Assembly (NCBI GenBank): GCA_001464055.1 | Contig: LNET01000027.1 | Coordinates: 1 to 64,000 of the forward strand | Length of the DNA stretch: 64,000 bases | Reading direction: 5' to 3' | From: Burkholderiales bacterium Ga0077543 | GTDB lineage: Bacteria > Pseudomonadota > Gammaproteobacteria > Burkholderiales > Burkholderiaceae_C | Shown here: positions 1-9,125 of the stretch, piece after piece | Layout of the letters: the number at the start of each line of letters is the position of its first letter | Position numbering within the stretch: position 1 is the stretch's first letter | Position numbers and translations under genes: made by a program | Notes under the pieces: model-generated | Told to the model about the DNA's origin: nothing | Database searches by the model: none | The model's input: only the letters and a program-made list of their open reading frames with translations

Positions 1-33
1 GGCCGGTCAGGTGCCCCAGGCACCTGACCGGCC
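1..33 (-). terminator. Perfect hairpin downstream of the nucleoside transporter operon
   Basis: A perfect inverted repeat with 15-base arms (1-15 and 19-33) and a 3-base loop. It lies about 95 bases past the stop codon of the last transporter gene, which is read on the minus strand. No T-run can be judged because the window starts here. It could end the transporter operon or a convergent neighbour outside the window. Confidence 0.55.
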
Positions 34-128
34 GCGGGCGGGGGACATGAACGGAGGGGGCCACCCGGCTCTCCCAGCCCACGGGACCCAGTCAGAGTGC
101 AACGTCCGCTACGAGCCGCCAGCAGCCA

Positions 129-1106
129 CTACCGTTCCTTGATGTACGGCCGCCCCAGCGCCTTCGGTGCCACCGCCTTGCCGATGAAGCCGGCCAGCAG
201 CACGACGGTCAGCACGTAAGGCAGGGCCTGGATGGCCTGCACCGGGACCTCGGCGCCGCCCAGGAAGGCCGGCAGCGTCGCGCCTTGCAGGCGGATCGAC
301 ACGGCGTCGAGAAAACCGAACAGCAGGCAGGCCCACAGCGCGCCGACCGGGTGCCACTTGCCGAAGATCAATGCAGCCAGCGCCATGTAGCCGCGGCCCG
401 CGGTCATGTTCGGGATGAAGCTGGGGTTCTGGGCCAGCACCAAGTAGGCGCCGGCCAGCGAGCAGACCACGCCGTTCAGGGCCAGCGCCTGATAACGCAG
501 TGCCTTCACCGACACACCCGCGGCATCGACCATGTTCGGGTTCTCGCCCGCCGCACGCAGGCGCAGGCCGAAGCGCGTGCGGTACAGCAGCCACCACACG
601 CCCACCACCAGCAGCAGCGTGGCATAGACCATCCAGTTGTGGCCGAAGAAGGCCAGCTGCAGCGCTTTGCCCACCACGGGAACCTGCGCCACCCATTCGC
701 CTGCGCCCACGAACCACCGGTCCAGCCGCACGCTGTCGGGCAAGGGCGGGGTCTGCCCGCCCTGGTTGAACCAGGCGATGCCCAGCACCACCGTCAGGCC
801 GGCGGCCGTCATCGTGATGGCCATGCCCAGCACGACCTGGTCGCCACGGTGGCTGACGCAGGCATAGCCGTGCAACATGGACAGCGACACGCCCACCGCC
901 ACCGCCGCCGCCAGCGCCAGCACCACCGAACCCGAGACCACGCCCACGCTGGCCGCGGCGAAGGCCGTCATCAGCATCTTGCCTTCCAGGCCCAGGTCGA
1001 TGACACCGGCGCGTTCACACAGCACCCCGGCCAGCGCGCACAGGATCAGCGGCACGCTGACGCGCAACGTGCTGGCCACCAGCGTGCCGATGAAGACCTC
1101 ATCCAC
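129..1106 (-). CDS. Nucleoside ABC transporter, second permease subunit
   Basis: This is the second inner-membrane permease of a BMP-type nucleoside importer, about 325 residues with several hydrophobic helices. The family stretch CERAGVIDLGLEGKMLM lies near residues 20-40, and conserved AAGENP and LAGAYL segments follow. I chose the GTG at 1106 because it starts the typical VDEVFIGTL N-terminus and overlaps the upstream permease stop by eight bases (GTGGATGA), indicating translational coupling. It is the last gene of a four-gene operon (binding protein, ATPase, permease, permease). Related permeases carry simple sugars, but the binding protein upstream points to nucleosides. Confidence 0.9.
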   Translation of the reverse strand: MDEVFIGTLVASTLRVSVPLILCALAGVLCERAGVIDLGLEGKMLMTAFAAASVGVVSGSVVLALAAAVAVGVSLSMLHGYACVSHRGDQVVLGMAITMTAAGLTVVLGIAWFNQGGQTPPLPDSVRLDRWFVGAGEWVAQVPVVGKALQLAFFGHNWMVYATLLLVVGVWWLLYRTRFGLRLRAAGENPNMVDAAGVSVKALRYQALALNGVVCSLAGAYLVLAQNPSFIPNMTAGRGYMALAALIFGKWHPVGALWACLLFGFLDAVSIRLQGATLPAFLGGAEVPVQAIQALPYVLTVVLLAGFIGKAVAPKALGRPYIKER

Positions 1107-2223
1107 CCGCGGCACCCGCTTTCGAGGCCGGCGACACGGCGCGCCAGATGCGCGCCAAGCCCGGGGCGGCCACCTGCGCCATGGCACCGGCAAACAGCAC
1201 GATCAGACCCTGCAGCATGAACACCATGTCACGCGAAAAGCCGTTGATCTCGAAGGCCAGCTCGGCCCCGCCCTGGTACAGCGCACCGAACAGCAGCGCC
1301 GCCAGCACGATGCCCACCGGGTGGTTGCGCCCGATCAGGCTGACGGCAATGCCGGCGAAGCCCGCCCCGGCCACGAAGTCGGGCAGCAGCCGGCCGTGCA
1401 CGCCGGCGATCTCGTTCACCCCGACCAGGCCGGCCAGGGCTCCCGAAGCCGCCATCGACACGACGATCAGCCGCTTGGGCTGCAGGCCGGCATACAACGC
1501 CGCATCGGGCGCAAAACCGACCGCCCGCAATGCATAACCCGGCCTCGTCTTCCACAGCGCCAGCCAGACCAGCACCGCCGCGGCCACGGCCAGCAGCACG
1601 CTGAGGTTCAGCGGCGTGCTGGGCCATTCAATGCCCAGCCAGGCCAGTGCTTCGTGCATGCCCGGCAGCTTCGCGCTGTCGCCGAAGGAACGGCTTTCCG
1701 GCGTCATGTTGCCGGGTTCCTTCAGGGTGTTGACGAGCAGGTAGCTCAGCAGCGCGGCGGCAATGAAATTGAACATGATCGTCGTGATGACGATGTGGCT
1801 GCCGCGCCAGGCCTGCAGGGCGCCTGGCACCGCCGCCCAGACCATGCCGAACAGGGCCGCTGCCAGCACCATGAGCGGCAGCATCAGCCAGGCCGGCAGC
1901 ACATGGGCGAAGGCCAGCGCCACCACGCCCGCACCCAGCCCGCCCATGATGGCCTGGCCTTCGCCGCCGATGTTGAACAAGCCGCCATGGAAAGCCACGG
2001 CCACGGCCAGGCCGGTGAAGACGAAGGTGGTGGCGTAATACAGCGTGTAGCTGATGCCGGCCTGCGAACCGAAGGCGCCCTTGATCAGCAGTGTCAACAC
2101 CTGGCCGGGCTCGAAACCCACCAGCAGCACCACGCCAGCGGCCACCAGCAACGCAAAGGCCAGGTTGACGGCGGGCAGCACCGCCACGTCCAGCCAGCGC
2201 GGCAATTCCACCGGCTGGCTCAT
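1099..2223 (-). CDS. Nucleoside ABC transporter, first permease subunit
   Basis: An inner-membrane permease of 374 residues and the heterodimer partner of the permease encoded just downstream. The first hydrophobic helix is near residues 15-37. The family stretch GGLFNIGGEGQAIMGGLGAG follows near residue 90, and VGFAPDAALYAG lies in the second half. The ATG at 2223 overlaps the ATPase stop in an ATGA arrangement, which fixes the start. Substrate specificity comes from the BMP-type binding protein at the head of the operon, so guanosine, adenosine or similar nucleosides are the likely cargo. Confidence 0.9.
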   Translation of the reverse strand: MSQPVELPRWLDVAVLPAVNLAFALLVAAGVVLLVGFEPGQVLTLLIKGAFGSQAGISYTLYYATTFVFTGLAVAVAFHGGLFNIGGEGQAIMGGLGAGVVALAFAHVLPAWLMLPLMVLAAALFGMVWAAVPGALQAWRGSHIVITTIMFNFIAAALLSYLLVNTLKEPGNMTPESRSFGDSAKLPGMHEALAWLGIEWPSTPLNLSVLLAVAAAVLVWLALWKTRPGYALRAVGFAPDAALYAGLQPKRLIVVSMAASGALAGLVGVNEIAGVHGRLLPDFVAGAGFAGIAVSLIGRNHPVGIVLAALLFGALYQGGAELAFEINGFSRDMVFMLQGLIVLFAGAMAQVAAPGLARIWRAVSPASKAGAAGG

Positions 2224-3821
2224 GCGGCCGCCTGCTCGGGTTCGGCGGCGCCGGCGCCGCCCATCAGCCGGCCGATCGCGCTTTCGCTGCATTGCTCGAT
2301 CGGCAGCTCGCCCGCCACCCGGCCGGCGTTCATCACGATGACGCGGTCGGCCAGGGCCAGGATCTCGTCGAGTTCTGAACTGACCACCAGCACCGCGCCA
2401 CCGGCGTCGCGCATCGCGCGCAGCCGGCCGTGGATGAATTCGATGGCGCCGATGTCCACCCCGCGGGTGGGCTGGCCCACCAGCAGCACCTGCGGTTCGG
2501 TGCCGGTGGCGAAGGCCTCGCGCGCCAGCACCAGCTTCTGCTGATTGCCGCCGCTGAACTTCGACGAGCGCAGCGCCGGGTTGCGCGGGCGCACGTCGTA
2601 GCGATCCATCATCTGCGCGCAGTCTTCGCGCATCACGCGCTGGCGCATCCAGCCCAGGATCCCGCCGCCGGCATAGCGGGCGCGGTCCTGGTAGCCCAGT
2701 GCTGCCGACTCCCAGGCGTCGAATGGCAGCACCAGGCCGCGGCGGTGGCGGTCTTCGGGCACATGGGCGATGCGCAAGTCGCGTGCCTGGCGCGTGCTGA
2801 TCCACCGCGGCGCGCTGAAGCTCTGGCCGCCCACCTGCAGTTCGCCCTGGTGCGGCACGCGCAGGCCGCTGAGCACGTCGAGCAGCTCGCTCTGGCCGTT
2901 GCCGGACACGCCAGCGATGCCAACGATCTCGCCGGCACGCAGCTGCAACCCCACGTCGGCCAGCCGGGCCACGCCGAGCTCGTCGGTGACCCCCAGGCCG
3001 CTGGCCTGCAGCAGCACGACGCCAGGCTCGTGCCTGGCCGCACCCGGCTTTGCGCTGCGGCCCAGGTTCACGCGCCGGCCCACCATGGCCTCGGCCAGGC
3101 CGTCGATGCTGGTGTCGGCAATCGCGGTGTCCAGCACCACCTTGCCGCCGCGCATTACGGTGACGGCATCGCACAGCGCCATGATCTCCTTGAGCTTGTG
3201 CGTGATCAGCAGGATGGTGGTGCCGCGGGCACGCAGCTGGCGCAGGGTGACGAACAGCGCTTCGGTTTCCTGGGGCGTCAGCACCGCAGTGGGTTCGTCC
3301 AGGATCAGGATGCGCGCACCGCGGAACAGCGCCTTCAGGATCTCCAGCCGCTGGCGTTCGCCCACCGGCAGGTCTTGCACCAGCGCGTCCAGGTCCACGC
3401 GCAGGCCGGTGTCGTGCATCAGCGCGTCCAGCCCGCTGCGCACTTCGGCGCGCGCGGCTGACAGGCGCCAGCCGGGTTCGGCACCCAGCATCACGTTGTC
3501 CAGCGCGCTCAGCGTGTCGACCAGCATGAAGTGCTGGTGCACCATGCCGATGCCCAGCGCGATGGCCTCGCGCGAGCCGGGAATCTGCGCCGGCCGGCCT
3601 TCGATCTCGATGCTGCCGCTGTCGGCCTGGTAGAAGCCGTACAGGATGGACATCAGCGTGCTCTTGCCCGCGCCGTTCTCGCCCACGATGCCGTGCACGG
3701 TGCCAGGGTGCACCGTCAGGTTCACCTGGTTGTTGGCGTGCACAGCGCCGAAGCGCTTGTCGATGCCGCGCATGCAGACCGCGGCCTGCTCGGCCGGGGC
3801 CGGCGACGTGCCAGGCGGCAT
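2220..3821 (-). CDS. Nucleoside ABC transporter, fused two-domain ATPase
   Basis: A 533-residue cytoplasmic ATPase with two tandem nucleotide-binding domains, as is usual for sugar and nucleoside importers. The first domain has Walker A GENGAGKS at about 47-54, a loose signature LPVGERQRLEI and Walker B ILILDEPTAVLTP. The second has the family's degenerate Walker A (GVSGNGQSEL), a signature FSGGNQQKLVLA and LLVGQPTRGVDIG. The unequal domains match the YufO/NupA type. The ATG shares its A with the TGA of the binding-protein gene (TGATG), and the 3' end overlaps the permease start by four bases, so translation is coupled along the operon. Confidence 0.93.
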   Translation of the reverse strand: MPPGTSPAPAEQAAVCMRGIDKRFGAVHANNQVNLTVHPGTVHGIVGENGAGKSTLMSILYGFYQADSGSIEIEGRPAQIPGSREAIALGIGMVHQHFMLVDTLSALDNVMLGAEPGWRLSAARAEVRSGLDALMHDTGLRVDLDALVQDLPVGERQRLEILKALFRGARILILDEPTAVLTPQETEALFVTLRQLRARGTTILLITHKLKEIMALCDAVTVMRGGKVVLDTAIADTSIDGLAEAMVGRRVNLGRSAKPGAARHEPGVVLLQASGLGVTDELGVARLADVGLQLRAGEIVGIAGVSGNGQSELLDVLSGLRVPHQGELQVGGQSFSAPRWISTRQARDLRIAHVPEDRHRRGLVLPFDAWESAALGYQDRARYAGGGILGWMRQRVMREDCAQMMDRYDVRPRNPALRSSKFSGGNQQKLVLAREAFATGTEPQVLLVGQPTRGVDIGAIEFIHGRLRAMRDAGGAVLVVSSELDEILALADRVIVMNAGRVAGELPIEQCSESAIGRLMGGAGAAEPEQAAA

Positions 3822-4804
3822 CACTTGCAGGCGCTGGCGACCATGTAGTCGATGACCTTGATCTTGCCGCTGACGATGTCGGCGCGCGCGGCGTCCACGG
3901 CCTTCTTCATCTCGGGCGTCACCAGCTTGGCATTGTTGGCGTCGATGGCCACGTCCACGCCGCCTTCCTTGAGCCCCAGCGAAGTGACGCCGGGCGTCAC
4001 GCCCTTGAAGGCGTTGTAGACAGCCACGTCCACGCGCTTGACCATGCTGGTGAGCATGGTGCCGGGCTGCAGGTGGTTCTGGTTGCTGTCGACCCCGACG
4101 GCGAGCTTGCCGTTGTCCTTGGCCGCCTGGTACACGCCCATGCCGGTGCCGCCAGCGGCGGCGAAGATGACGTCCACGCCGGCCGCGAACTGCGCCTTGG
4201 CCAGTTCGGCGCCGCGCGCCGGGTCGTTCCAGGCGGTGGGCTGGGTGCCGGTCATGTTGCCGGTGACGGTGATCTTGGGGTTGGCGTACTTCGCGCCCTG
4301 CTCGAATCCGCACTGGAAGCGGCGGATCAGCGGGATGTCCATGCCGCCGATGAAGCCGACCTTGCCGCTCTTGCTGGCCATCGCGGCCATCACGCCCACC
4401 AGGAAGCTGCCTTCGTGTTCCTTGAAGGTGATGCTCTGCACGTTGGGCAGGTTCACCACCGCGTCGATGATGGCGAACTGCAGCTTGGGGAAGTCCTTGG
4501 CCACGCGTTCCATCGTGCTGCCCATGGAAAAGCCGATGGCGACGATGGGCGTGGCACCGCGCTGGGCCATCCGGCGCTTGGCCTGTTCACGCTGGGTGGG
4601 GTTGTTGATCTCGAATTCGAGATAGGACTTGCCAGTTTCCTTCTTCCAGCGCTCGGCACCATCGAAGCCGGCCTGGTTGAAGCTCTTGTCGAACTTGCCG
4701 CCCATGTCGTAGATGACGGCGGGCTGGGCATGCGCCGCGCTCGCGGCCAGCAGGGCCAGGGACGCGACGGACAAGGTCAGGCTGGAGCGGGCGGCAGTAC
4801 GCAT
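3821..4804 (-). CDS. BMP family nucleoside-binding periplasmic protein
   Basis: A 327-residue BMP/PnrA-type solute-binding protein with a signal peptide at 1-26 (cleavage near AHA-QPA) and no lipobox. Family landmarks are DMGGKFDKSFNQAGFDG, FKEHEGSFLVG, GFIGGMDIPLIRRFQCGF and IFAAAGGTGMGV. Members bind purine nucleosides and deliver them to the permeases encoded downstream. It heads the operon, and a divergent adenosine deaminase gene starts 91 bases away, so imported adenosine could be deaminated at once. Known relatives include PnrA of Treponema. The exact nucleoside cannot be read from sequence. Confidence 0.92.
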   Translation of the reverse strand: MRTAARSSLTLSVASLALLAASAAHAQPAVIYDMGGKFDKSFNQAGFDGAERWKKETGKSYLEFEINNPTQREQAKRRMAQRGATPIVAIGFSMGSTMERVAKDFPKLQFAIIDAVVNLPNVQSITFKEHEGSFLVGVMAAMASKSGKVGFIGGMDIPLIRRFQCGFEQGAKYANPKITVTGNMTGTQPTAWNDPARGAELAKAQFAAGVDVIFAAAGGTGMGVYQAAKDNGKLAVGVDSNQNHLQPGTMLTSMVKRVDVAVYNAFKGVTPGVTSLGLKEGGVDVAIDANNAKLVTPEMKKAVDAARADIVSGKIKVIDYMVASACK

Positions 4805-4895
4805 GGGGCTGGGTCTCGTTCTTGCTGGGTGTTTGCGATGACGTCCTGGCTTTCGTCACCAAAGCGTCGCAGGATAGCAAGACTACGATCTGACC

Positions 4896-5966
4896 ATGAA
4901 CGCGCACGTCACCACCCCAACCCCCCATTCACGCGCCCTGGCCCTGCCCAAGGTGCTGCTGCACGAACATCTGGACGGTGGCCTGCGCGTGGCCACGCTG
5001 CTGCAACTGCTGCAGGAAAGGCAGCTGCCCACGCCCGCGCCCGACGTGGCCGGCCTGGCGGCCTGGTTCGACGCCAATGCCCACGCCGGCAGTCTGGTGA
5101 AGTACCTGCAAGGCTTCGGCCTGACGGTGGCCGCCATGGCCAGCCCCGCCGCGCTCGAACGCGTGGCCTTCGAAGCCGCCGAGGACGCTGCCGCCCAGGG
5201 TGCGGTGCTGGCCGAGTTCCGCATCGCGCCGCTGCTGTTCGAAGCCCATGGCCTGTCGGGCGAGGTCGCGGTCGAAGCCATGCTGCGCGGGCTGGCCCGC
5301 AGCCCGTTGCCACTGGGCCAGGCCAGTGGCCTGATCGTCTGCGCCATGCGGCAGCTGCCACCCGAAGAGACCGAGCGCGCCGCGACACTGGCGCTGCGCT
5401 ACGCCGGCCAGGGCGTCGTCGGTTTCGACCTGGCCGGGCCGGAATTCGGCTTCCCGCCGGCGCTGCACGCCCGCGCGCTGCAGCGCCTGCGCGAAGAAGG
5501 CCTGGCGCTGACCCTGCATGCCGGCGAAGCCGACGCCGCGCCACGTGTGCTGGAGGCCGCGCGCCTGGGCGCCAGGCGCATCGGCCATGGCGTGCGCCTG
5601 GCCGACGCCATCGGAACGGCCAGCCAGCCCCTGGTCGACGAGGCCATTGCGCTGGGCCTGCACCTGGAGGTGTGCCCCACGAGCAACGTGCACACCGGTG
5701 CCGCGGCCTCGGTCGCCAGCCACCCCATCACCGCGCTGTGGCGGGCCGGGGTGTCGCTCAGCTATCACACCGACAACCGGCTCATGAGCTGCGTCAGCCT
5801 GGCCGACGAGGCGCTGGCGCTGCTGGAGCACACCCCGCTGACCGAGACCGACCTGGTGCAGATGGCGCTGCAGGCCGCGGCCCACTCTTTCATGCCGCCC
5901 GCGGCGCGCGATGCCGCGGCGCTGGCCATCCGCCAGCGCGCCGCAGTGGTGGGCGTGCCGGTCTGA
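4896..5966 (+). CDS. add: Adenosine deaminase
   Basis: A 356-residue zinc amidohydrolase converting adenosine to inosine. The visible active-site motifs are H23-E-H25 in LHEHLDGG, HAGEAD (H208, E211), RIGHGV, CPTSN and SYHTDNRLMS with the metal aspartate at 293. The second acidic residue of the usual TDDP is Asn here; I recall this form from other bacterial, for example actinobacterial, enzymes. The gene is divergent from the nucleoside transporter, a 91-base region separating them, which makes a salvage role likely. Adenine deaminase-like activity remains possible, but the motif set favours adenosine. Confidence 0.88.
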   Translation: MNAHVTTPTPHSRALALPKVLLHEHLDGGLRVATLLQLLQERQLPTPAPDVAGLAAWFDANAHAGSLVKYLQGFGLTVAAMASPAALERVAFEAAEDAAAQGAVLAEFRIAPLLFEAHGLSGEVAVEAMLRGLARSPLPLGQASGLIVCAMRQLPPEETERAATLALRYAGQGVVGFDLAGPEFGFPPALHARALQRLREEGLALTLHAGEADAAPRVLEAARLGARRIGHGVRLADAIGTASQPLVDEAIALGLHLEVCPTSNVHTGAAASVASHPITALWRAGVSLSYHTDNRLMSCVSLADEALALLEHTPLTETDLVQMALQAAAHSFMPPAARDAAALAIRQRAAVVGVPV

Positions 5967-5972
5967 CGCGGT

Positions 5973-8399
5973 TCAGCCGGCCTCTGCCGCCGCGGCCTGC
6001 TTCTCGGCCCAGCGCGCCGCGAACAGGGGCAATTCGGCCGCCGGCAAGGGCCTGCTCATGAAGTAGCCCTGGGCCTCGTCGCAGTCCAGGCTGCGCAGCT
6101 GGTCCATGATGGCCTGGGTCTCGACGCCCTCGGCCACCACGCTCAGGCCCAGGTTGTGCGCCAGGTCGATGGTGCTGCGCACGATCTTGGCGTCTTCGGC
6201 GTCGCTGGCCATGGCCATGACGAAGCTCTTGTCGATCTTCAGCTCGTCCACTGGCAGCTTCTTCAGGTAGGCCAGGCTGGAATACCCGGTGCCGAAGTCG
6301 TCGATCGACAGCTTGAAGCCGGCGGCGCTCAGCGCATTCAGCGTGGCCAGCGCGCGCTGCGGTTCGTCCATGATCGCGCTTTCGGTGATCTCCAGGCAGA
6401 AGGCTTGGGGCCACACGCCGTGGCGCTGCAGGCGCGCCTGCAGCTTGGCCAGCAGGTCCTGGTCGAGCAGGTCGCGGGTGGACAGGTTCACGCTCACGCG
6501 CTGCAGGCCCAGCGCGCGCAGCAGCGGCCACTGGCGCGCGGTTTCCTCGAAGATCCACAGCGTGAGCTGGCGCACGAAGCCGGTCTGCTCGGCAAACGGG
6601 ATGAACTGCATGGGCGGCACCAGCCCGCGCTGCGGATGCTGCCAGCGCACCAGCGCCTCGGCCCCCAGCAGGCGGCCGGTCGCCAGTTCGATCTTGGGTT
6701 GCAGATAAAGCCGCAGTTCGTCGCGTTCCACCGCCTGGCGCAGTTCGCTCAGCAGCGAGAGGGTCTGCGCGCTGCCGGCGTCGATGCCGGGGTGGTAGAC
6801 CAGGGCCGAGGCGGTTTTCTGCTTGGCCGTGTACATCGCGATCTCGGCCCGGCTCATCAGCGTGTCGGCAGCCTGGGCGGCATCGGGCACGTGCTCGGGC
6901 CAGCAGGCCACACCGAAGCCGGCCGCCAGGTCCACGGTGTGGTCGTCCAGCACGATGGGCTGCTCGAAAGCCGCAGCGATGCGTTCGGCCACGGCCAGGG
7001 CCTGGCTGGCGTCGCTGCCGGGCAGCAGCAGCGCGAACTCGTCGCCCGAAAACCGCGCCACCAGGTCGCCGGCCCGCTTCGCATGCTGCGCCAGCCGTTC
7101 AGCGACGGCCTTGAGCAGCCGGTCGCCGAAGGCATAGCCGAGCACGTCGTTCACGTGCTTGAAGCGGTCCAGGTCGAGCATCACCACCGAGACGGGTGCC
7201 GCAGGACCCCCGTGCTCCGCGGCGGCCTGGCTGGCGCGGATGGCGGCGCCGACGGCGTCGCGGAACTGGGCCCGGTTGGGCAGGCCGGTGAGCCGGTCCC
7301 AGTAGGCCAGCTGGCGAATCTCCTGCTGGTGTTCGGCCAGATTGCCACGCATCTGGTCGAAGGCACGTGCCAGGTCGCCCACTTCATCGGCGCGGTCGGT
7401 GTCGTCGACGACGCGGCTGTAGTCGCCCCGGCCCAGGCGTTCGCTGGCCCGCACCAGACCGCGCAGCGGCGTGGTGATGCGGCGAGCCATCAGCAGGCTG
7501 CCGAAGCCGAAGAACAGCAGGCCCAGCAGGGTGATGCCGCCCAGCACCAGGCGCAGCTGGGCGTAGCTGGCCACGGCTTCGTCGATCGAGCGCAGCAGCA
7601 CCACCTGGGCGCCGTCCTGGCCGCCGGCCAGTGCCACGCGGCGCAGCAGCAGGCTGGCGTTGCCCACCTGCACGGTGTCGGTGGCCGCGGCCAGCTGGCG
7701 GGCGTCGCTGCCGGCGCCGGCGGTGGCGGCCACCAGGGCCGGCCTGCCGTCCCCGGCCTGCGTCAGCAGCGCCACCTGCAGCCCCGACAGGGCATGCATG
7801 TCGTCAACGATGGCCTGGTCGACCGGAAAACCCATCAGCACCCAGCCCAGCAGCACCGGGGCGCGCACCGGCACGGCGACGAACTGCACCGGCCGGCCCT
7901 GCACCAGGCTGACCATGCGGTCGCGTGGCAGCGCGCTTGCGCTGCCCGGCCCGCCGGCGGCGGCCAGGCTCACGGCGATCCGGCCGAGCTTGGCGGTGTC
8001 GCCCAGCTCGCCATCGCGGTCGTGCAGCGCGCGCACGGTACCGTCCAGCTCCACCCAGGCGGTCACGCCCGCGCCGATGCGCTCGCCCACGTTCTCCAGC
8101 GCCGAGGCCAGGGTGGCGGTGTCGCCGGCAACCCCCAGGGCCGAGCGGAAGCCGTAGTCGGCCGCGAGCACGCGCGCGGCCTGCACCAGCGACTCGCTCT
8201 TTTGCTCCAGCAGCCGGCGCCAGACGCGTTCGCCCACCTGCAGTTCACCCGCCAGCGACTGCCGGGCGTTGCGGTCGACGCTGGCCTGGGTGGCCAGGAA
8301 GCCGGCGGCCTGGACCAGCAGCAGCAGCCCCAGCGACAGCCCGACGATGCGGCTGGACAAGCGCCTGGGCGCGATGACGGCAAGCCAGCCCTTGGGCAC
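5973..8399 (-). CDS. Membrane GGDEF-EAL c-di-GMP signalling protein
   Basis: An 808-residue sensor. A transmembrane helix at about 17-38 is followed by a periplasmic sensing region (about 40-285), a second helix near 285-305 and HAMP (about 305-360). A GGDEF domain follows (about 365-540) with the slightly altered motif SGDEF near 453. Last is an EAL domain (about 555-795) with GAEALVRW near 581, DDFGTGYSS near 700 and an intact KIDKSF. The EAL half looks catalytically complete, so phosphodiesterase activity is likely. The Ser-for-Gly change in GGDEF may reduce but need not abolish cyclase activity. The gene starts four bases after a cupredoxin gene, suggesting a shared redox or copper signal. 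Confidence 0.9.
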   Translation of the reverse strand: MPKGWLAVIAPRRLSSRIVGLSLGLLLLVQAAGFLATQASVDRNARQSLAGELQVGERVWRRLLEQKSESLVQAARVLAADYGFRSALGVAGDTATLASALENVGERIGAGVTAWVELDGTVRALHDRDGELGDTAKLGRIAVSLAAAGGPGSASALPRDRMVSLVQGRPVQFVAVPVRAPVLLGWVLMGFPVDQAIVDDMHALSGLQVALLTQAGDGRPALVAATAGAGSDARQLAAATDTVQVGNASLLLRRVALAGGQDGAQVVLLRSIDEAVASYAQLRLVLGGITLLGLLFFGFGSLLMARRITTPLRGLVRASERLGRGDYSRVVDDTDRADEVGDLARAFDQMRGNLAEHQQEIRQLAYWDRLTGLPNRAQFRDAVGAAIRASQAAAEHGGPAAPVSVVMLDLDRFKHVNDVLGYAFGDRLLKAVAERLAQHAKRAGDLVARFSGDEFALLLPGSDASQALAVAERIAAAFEQPIVLDDHTVDLAAGFGVACWPEHVPDAAQAADTLMSRAEIAMYTAKQKTASALVYHPGIDAGSAQTLSLLSELRQAVERDELRLYLQPKIELATGRLLGAEALVRWQHPQRGLVPPMQFIPFAEQTGFVRQLTLWIFEETARQWPLLRALGLQRVSVNLSTRDLLDQDLLAKLQARLQRHGVWPQAFCLEITESAIMDEPQRALATLNALSAAGFKLSIDDFGTGYSSLAYLKKLPVDELKIDKSFVMAMASDAEDAKIVRSTIDLAHNLGLSVVAEGVETQAIMDQLRSLDCDEAQGYFMSRPLPAAELPLFAARWAEKQAAAAEAG

Positions 8400-8402
8400 G
8401 GC

Positions 8403-9059
8403 CTACAACCCGCCGCCGGTCACGGGCAGCACCACCGTGGCCGTGGCCGGCTCGCCCGACACCACCAGTGCCCGCTCCAGCGCCGCCGCACCGGGCGGCA
8501 TGGCCGGGTGCCAGGCCTTCAGTCGGTAGTTGCCCGGGGGCACGTCGGCCAGGCGCACGCGGCCGTCGGCGCCTGAAAGGCCGTGGTACGGGGTGTCGAC
8601 CACCACCACCCAGGCGACCATCTGGTCGTGGATGTTGCAGCCCAGCACCGCCACGCCAGGCCGGTCGAACACCACCGCGTTGGCCGGCACGCCGGTGTAC
8701 AGCTTCAGTTCGAAAGGCTTGGCCGGCGACAGCGAATACACATGGTGACGCACCTTGTCGCGGTTCGGGAAGCTCACGGCGCTGCCGGTGGGCAGCACGG
8801 TCACGCGCGGGGTGAAGCGCTTGTCGGCCTGCTCGATTTCCAGGCCGGCAAGTGGCCGGCTGGCAGCCCGGGCGCTGGCCGATTCGAGATAGACCACGGC
8901 CTCCAGCAGGGGCTTGCCGTCCTGCCCGTTCAGCTGCAGGTCCACCGTGGTGGCGCCAACGGGCAAAGCCGCGCCGGCGGTGACGGCAGCCAGCAGCAGC
9001 ATCAGGGCGAACGAGGGGCGCGTGGCCAGTCGCGAGAGTGGGCGCAGGAGGGGGCGCAT
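8403..9059 (-). CDS. Exported cupredoxin-like protein (methylamine utilisation protein-like)
   Basis: A 218-residue exported protein with a signal peptide to about residue 37 (ending GATTVD after a long hydrophobic core). A plastocyanin-type fold is suggested by the candidate copper ligands in RHHVYSLSP (about 103) and GCNIHDQM (about 140), giving the His-Cys-His-Met set of type 1 copper sites. A carboxypeptidase-regulatory-like segment (GADGRVRLADVPPGNYRL) follows. Such proteins are often named methylamine utilisation proteins, but no mau genes are present here. The GGDEF-EAL gene begins only three bases after this stop, so the pair is almost certainly co-transcribed. Confidence 0.75.
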   Translation of the reverse strand: MRPLLRPLSRLATRPSFALMLLLAAVTAGAALPVGATTVDLQLNGQDGKPLLEAVVYLESASARAASRPLAGLEIEQADKRFTPRVTVLPTGSAVSFPNRDKVRHHVYSLSPAKPFELKLYTGVPANAVVFDRPGVAVLGCNIHDQMVAWVVVVDTPYHGLSGADGRVRLADVPPGNYRLKAWHPAMPPGAAALERALVVSGEPATATVVLPVTGGGL

Positions 9060-9081
9060 GGCGGAGACGAAGTGGTGCGAA

Positions 9082-9125
9082 AGCGGGCGGGCGGGCAGGC
9101 AGGCGGGCAGGCAGGCAGGCAGGCG
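9082..9125. repeat. GGCA/GGCG tetranucleotide microsatellite
   Basis: About eleven consecutive four-base units of the form GGCG or GGCA lie 23 bases upstream of the cupredoxin start codon. A short echo follows at 9132-9142. Simple repeats this close to a start can slip during replication and alter spacing of promoter or leader elements. Confidence 0.7.

Noticed and set aside
4073-6061. A long plus-strand frame covering the binding-protein gene and adenosine deaminase
   Set aside because: It reads antisense to one good gene and out of frame through another, and gives no domain similarity.
6156-8576. An 806-codon open frame on the plus strand opposite the GGDEF-EAL gene
   Set aside because: It is a shadow caused by high GC at third positions. 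Its translation is His/Gln/Arg/Ala-rich without any domain, while the minus strand has clear GGDEF and EAL motifs.
8403-9059. Methylamine dehydrogenase pathway gene
   Set aside because: The common name of this cupredoxin type suggests methylamine use, but no mau structural or maturation gene is nearby.
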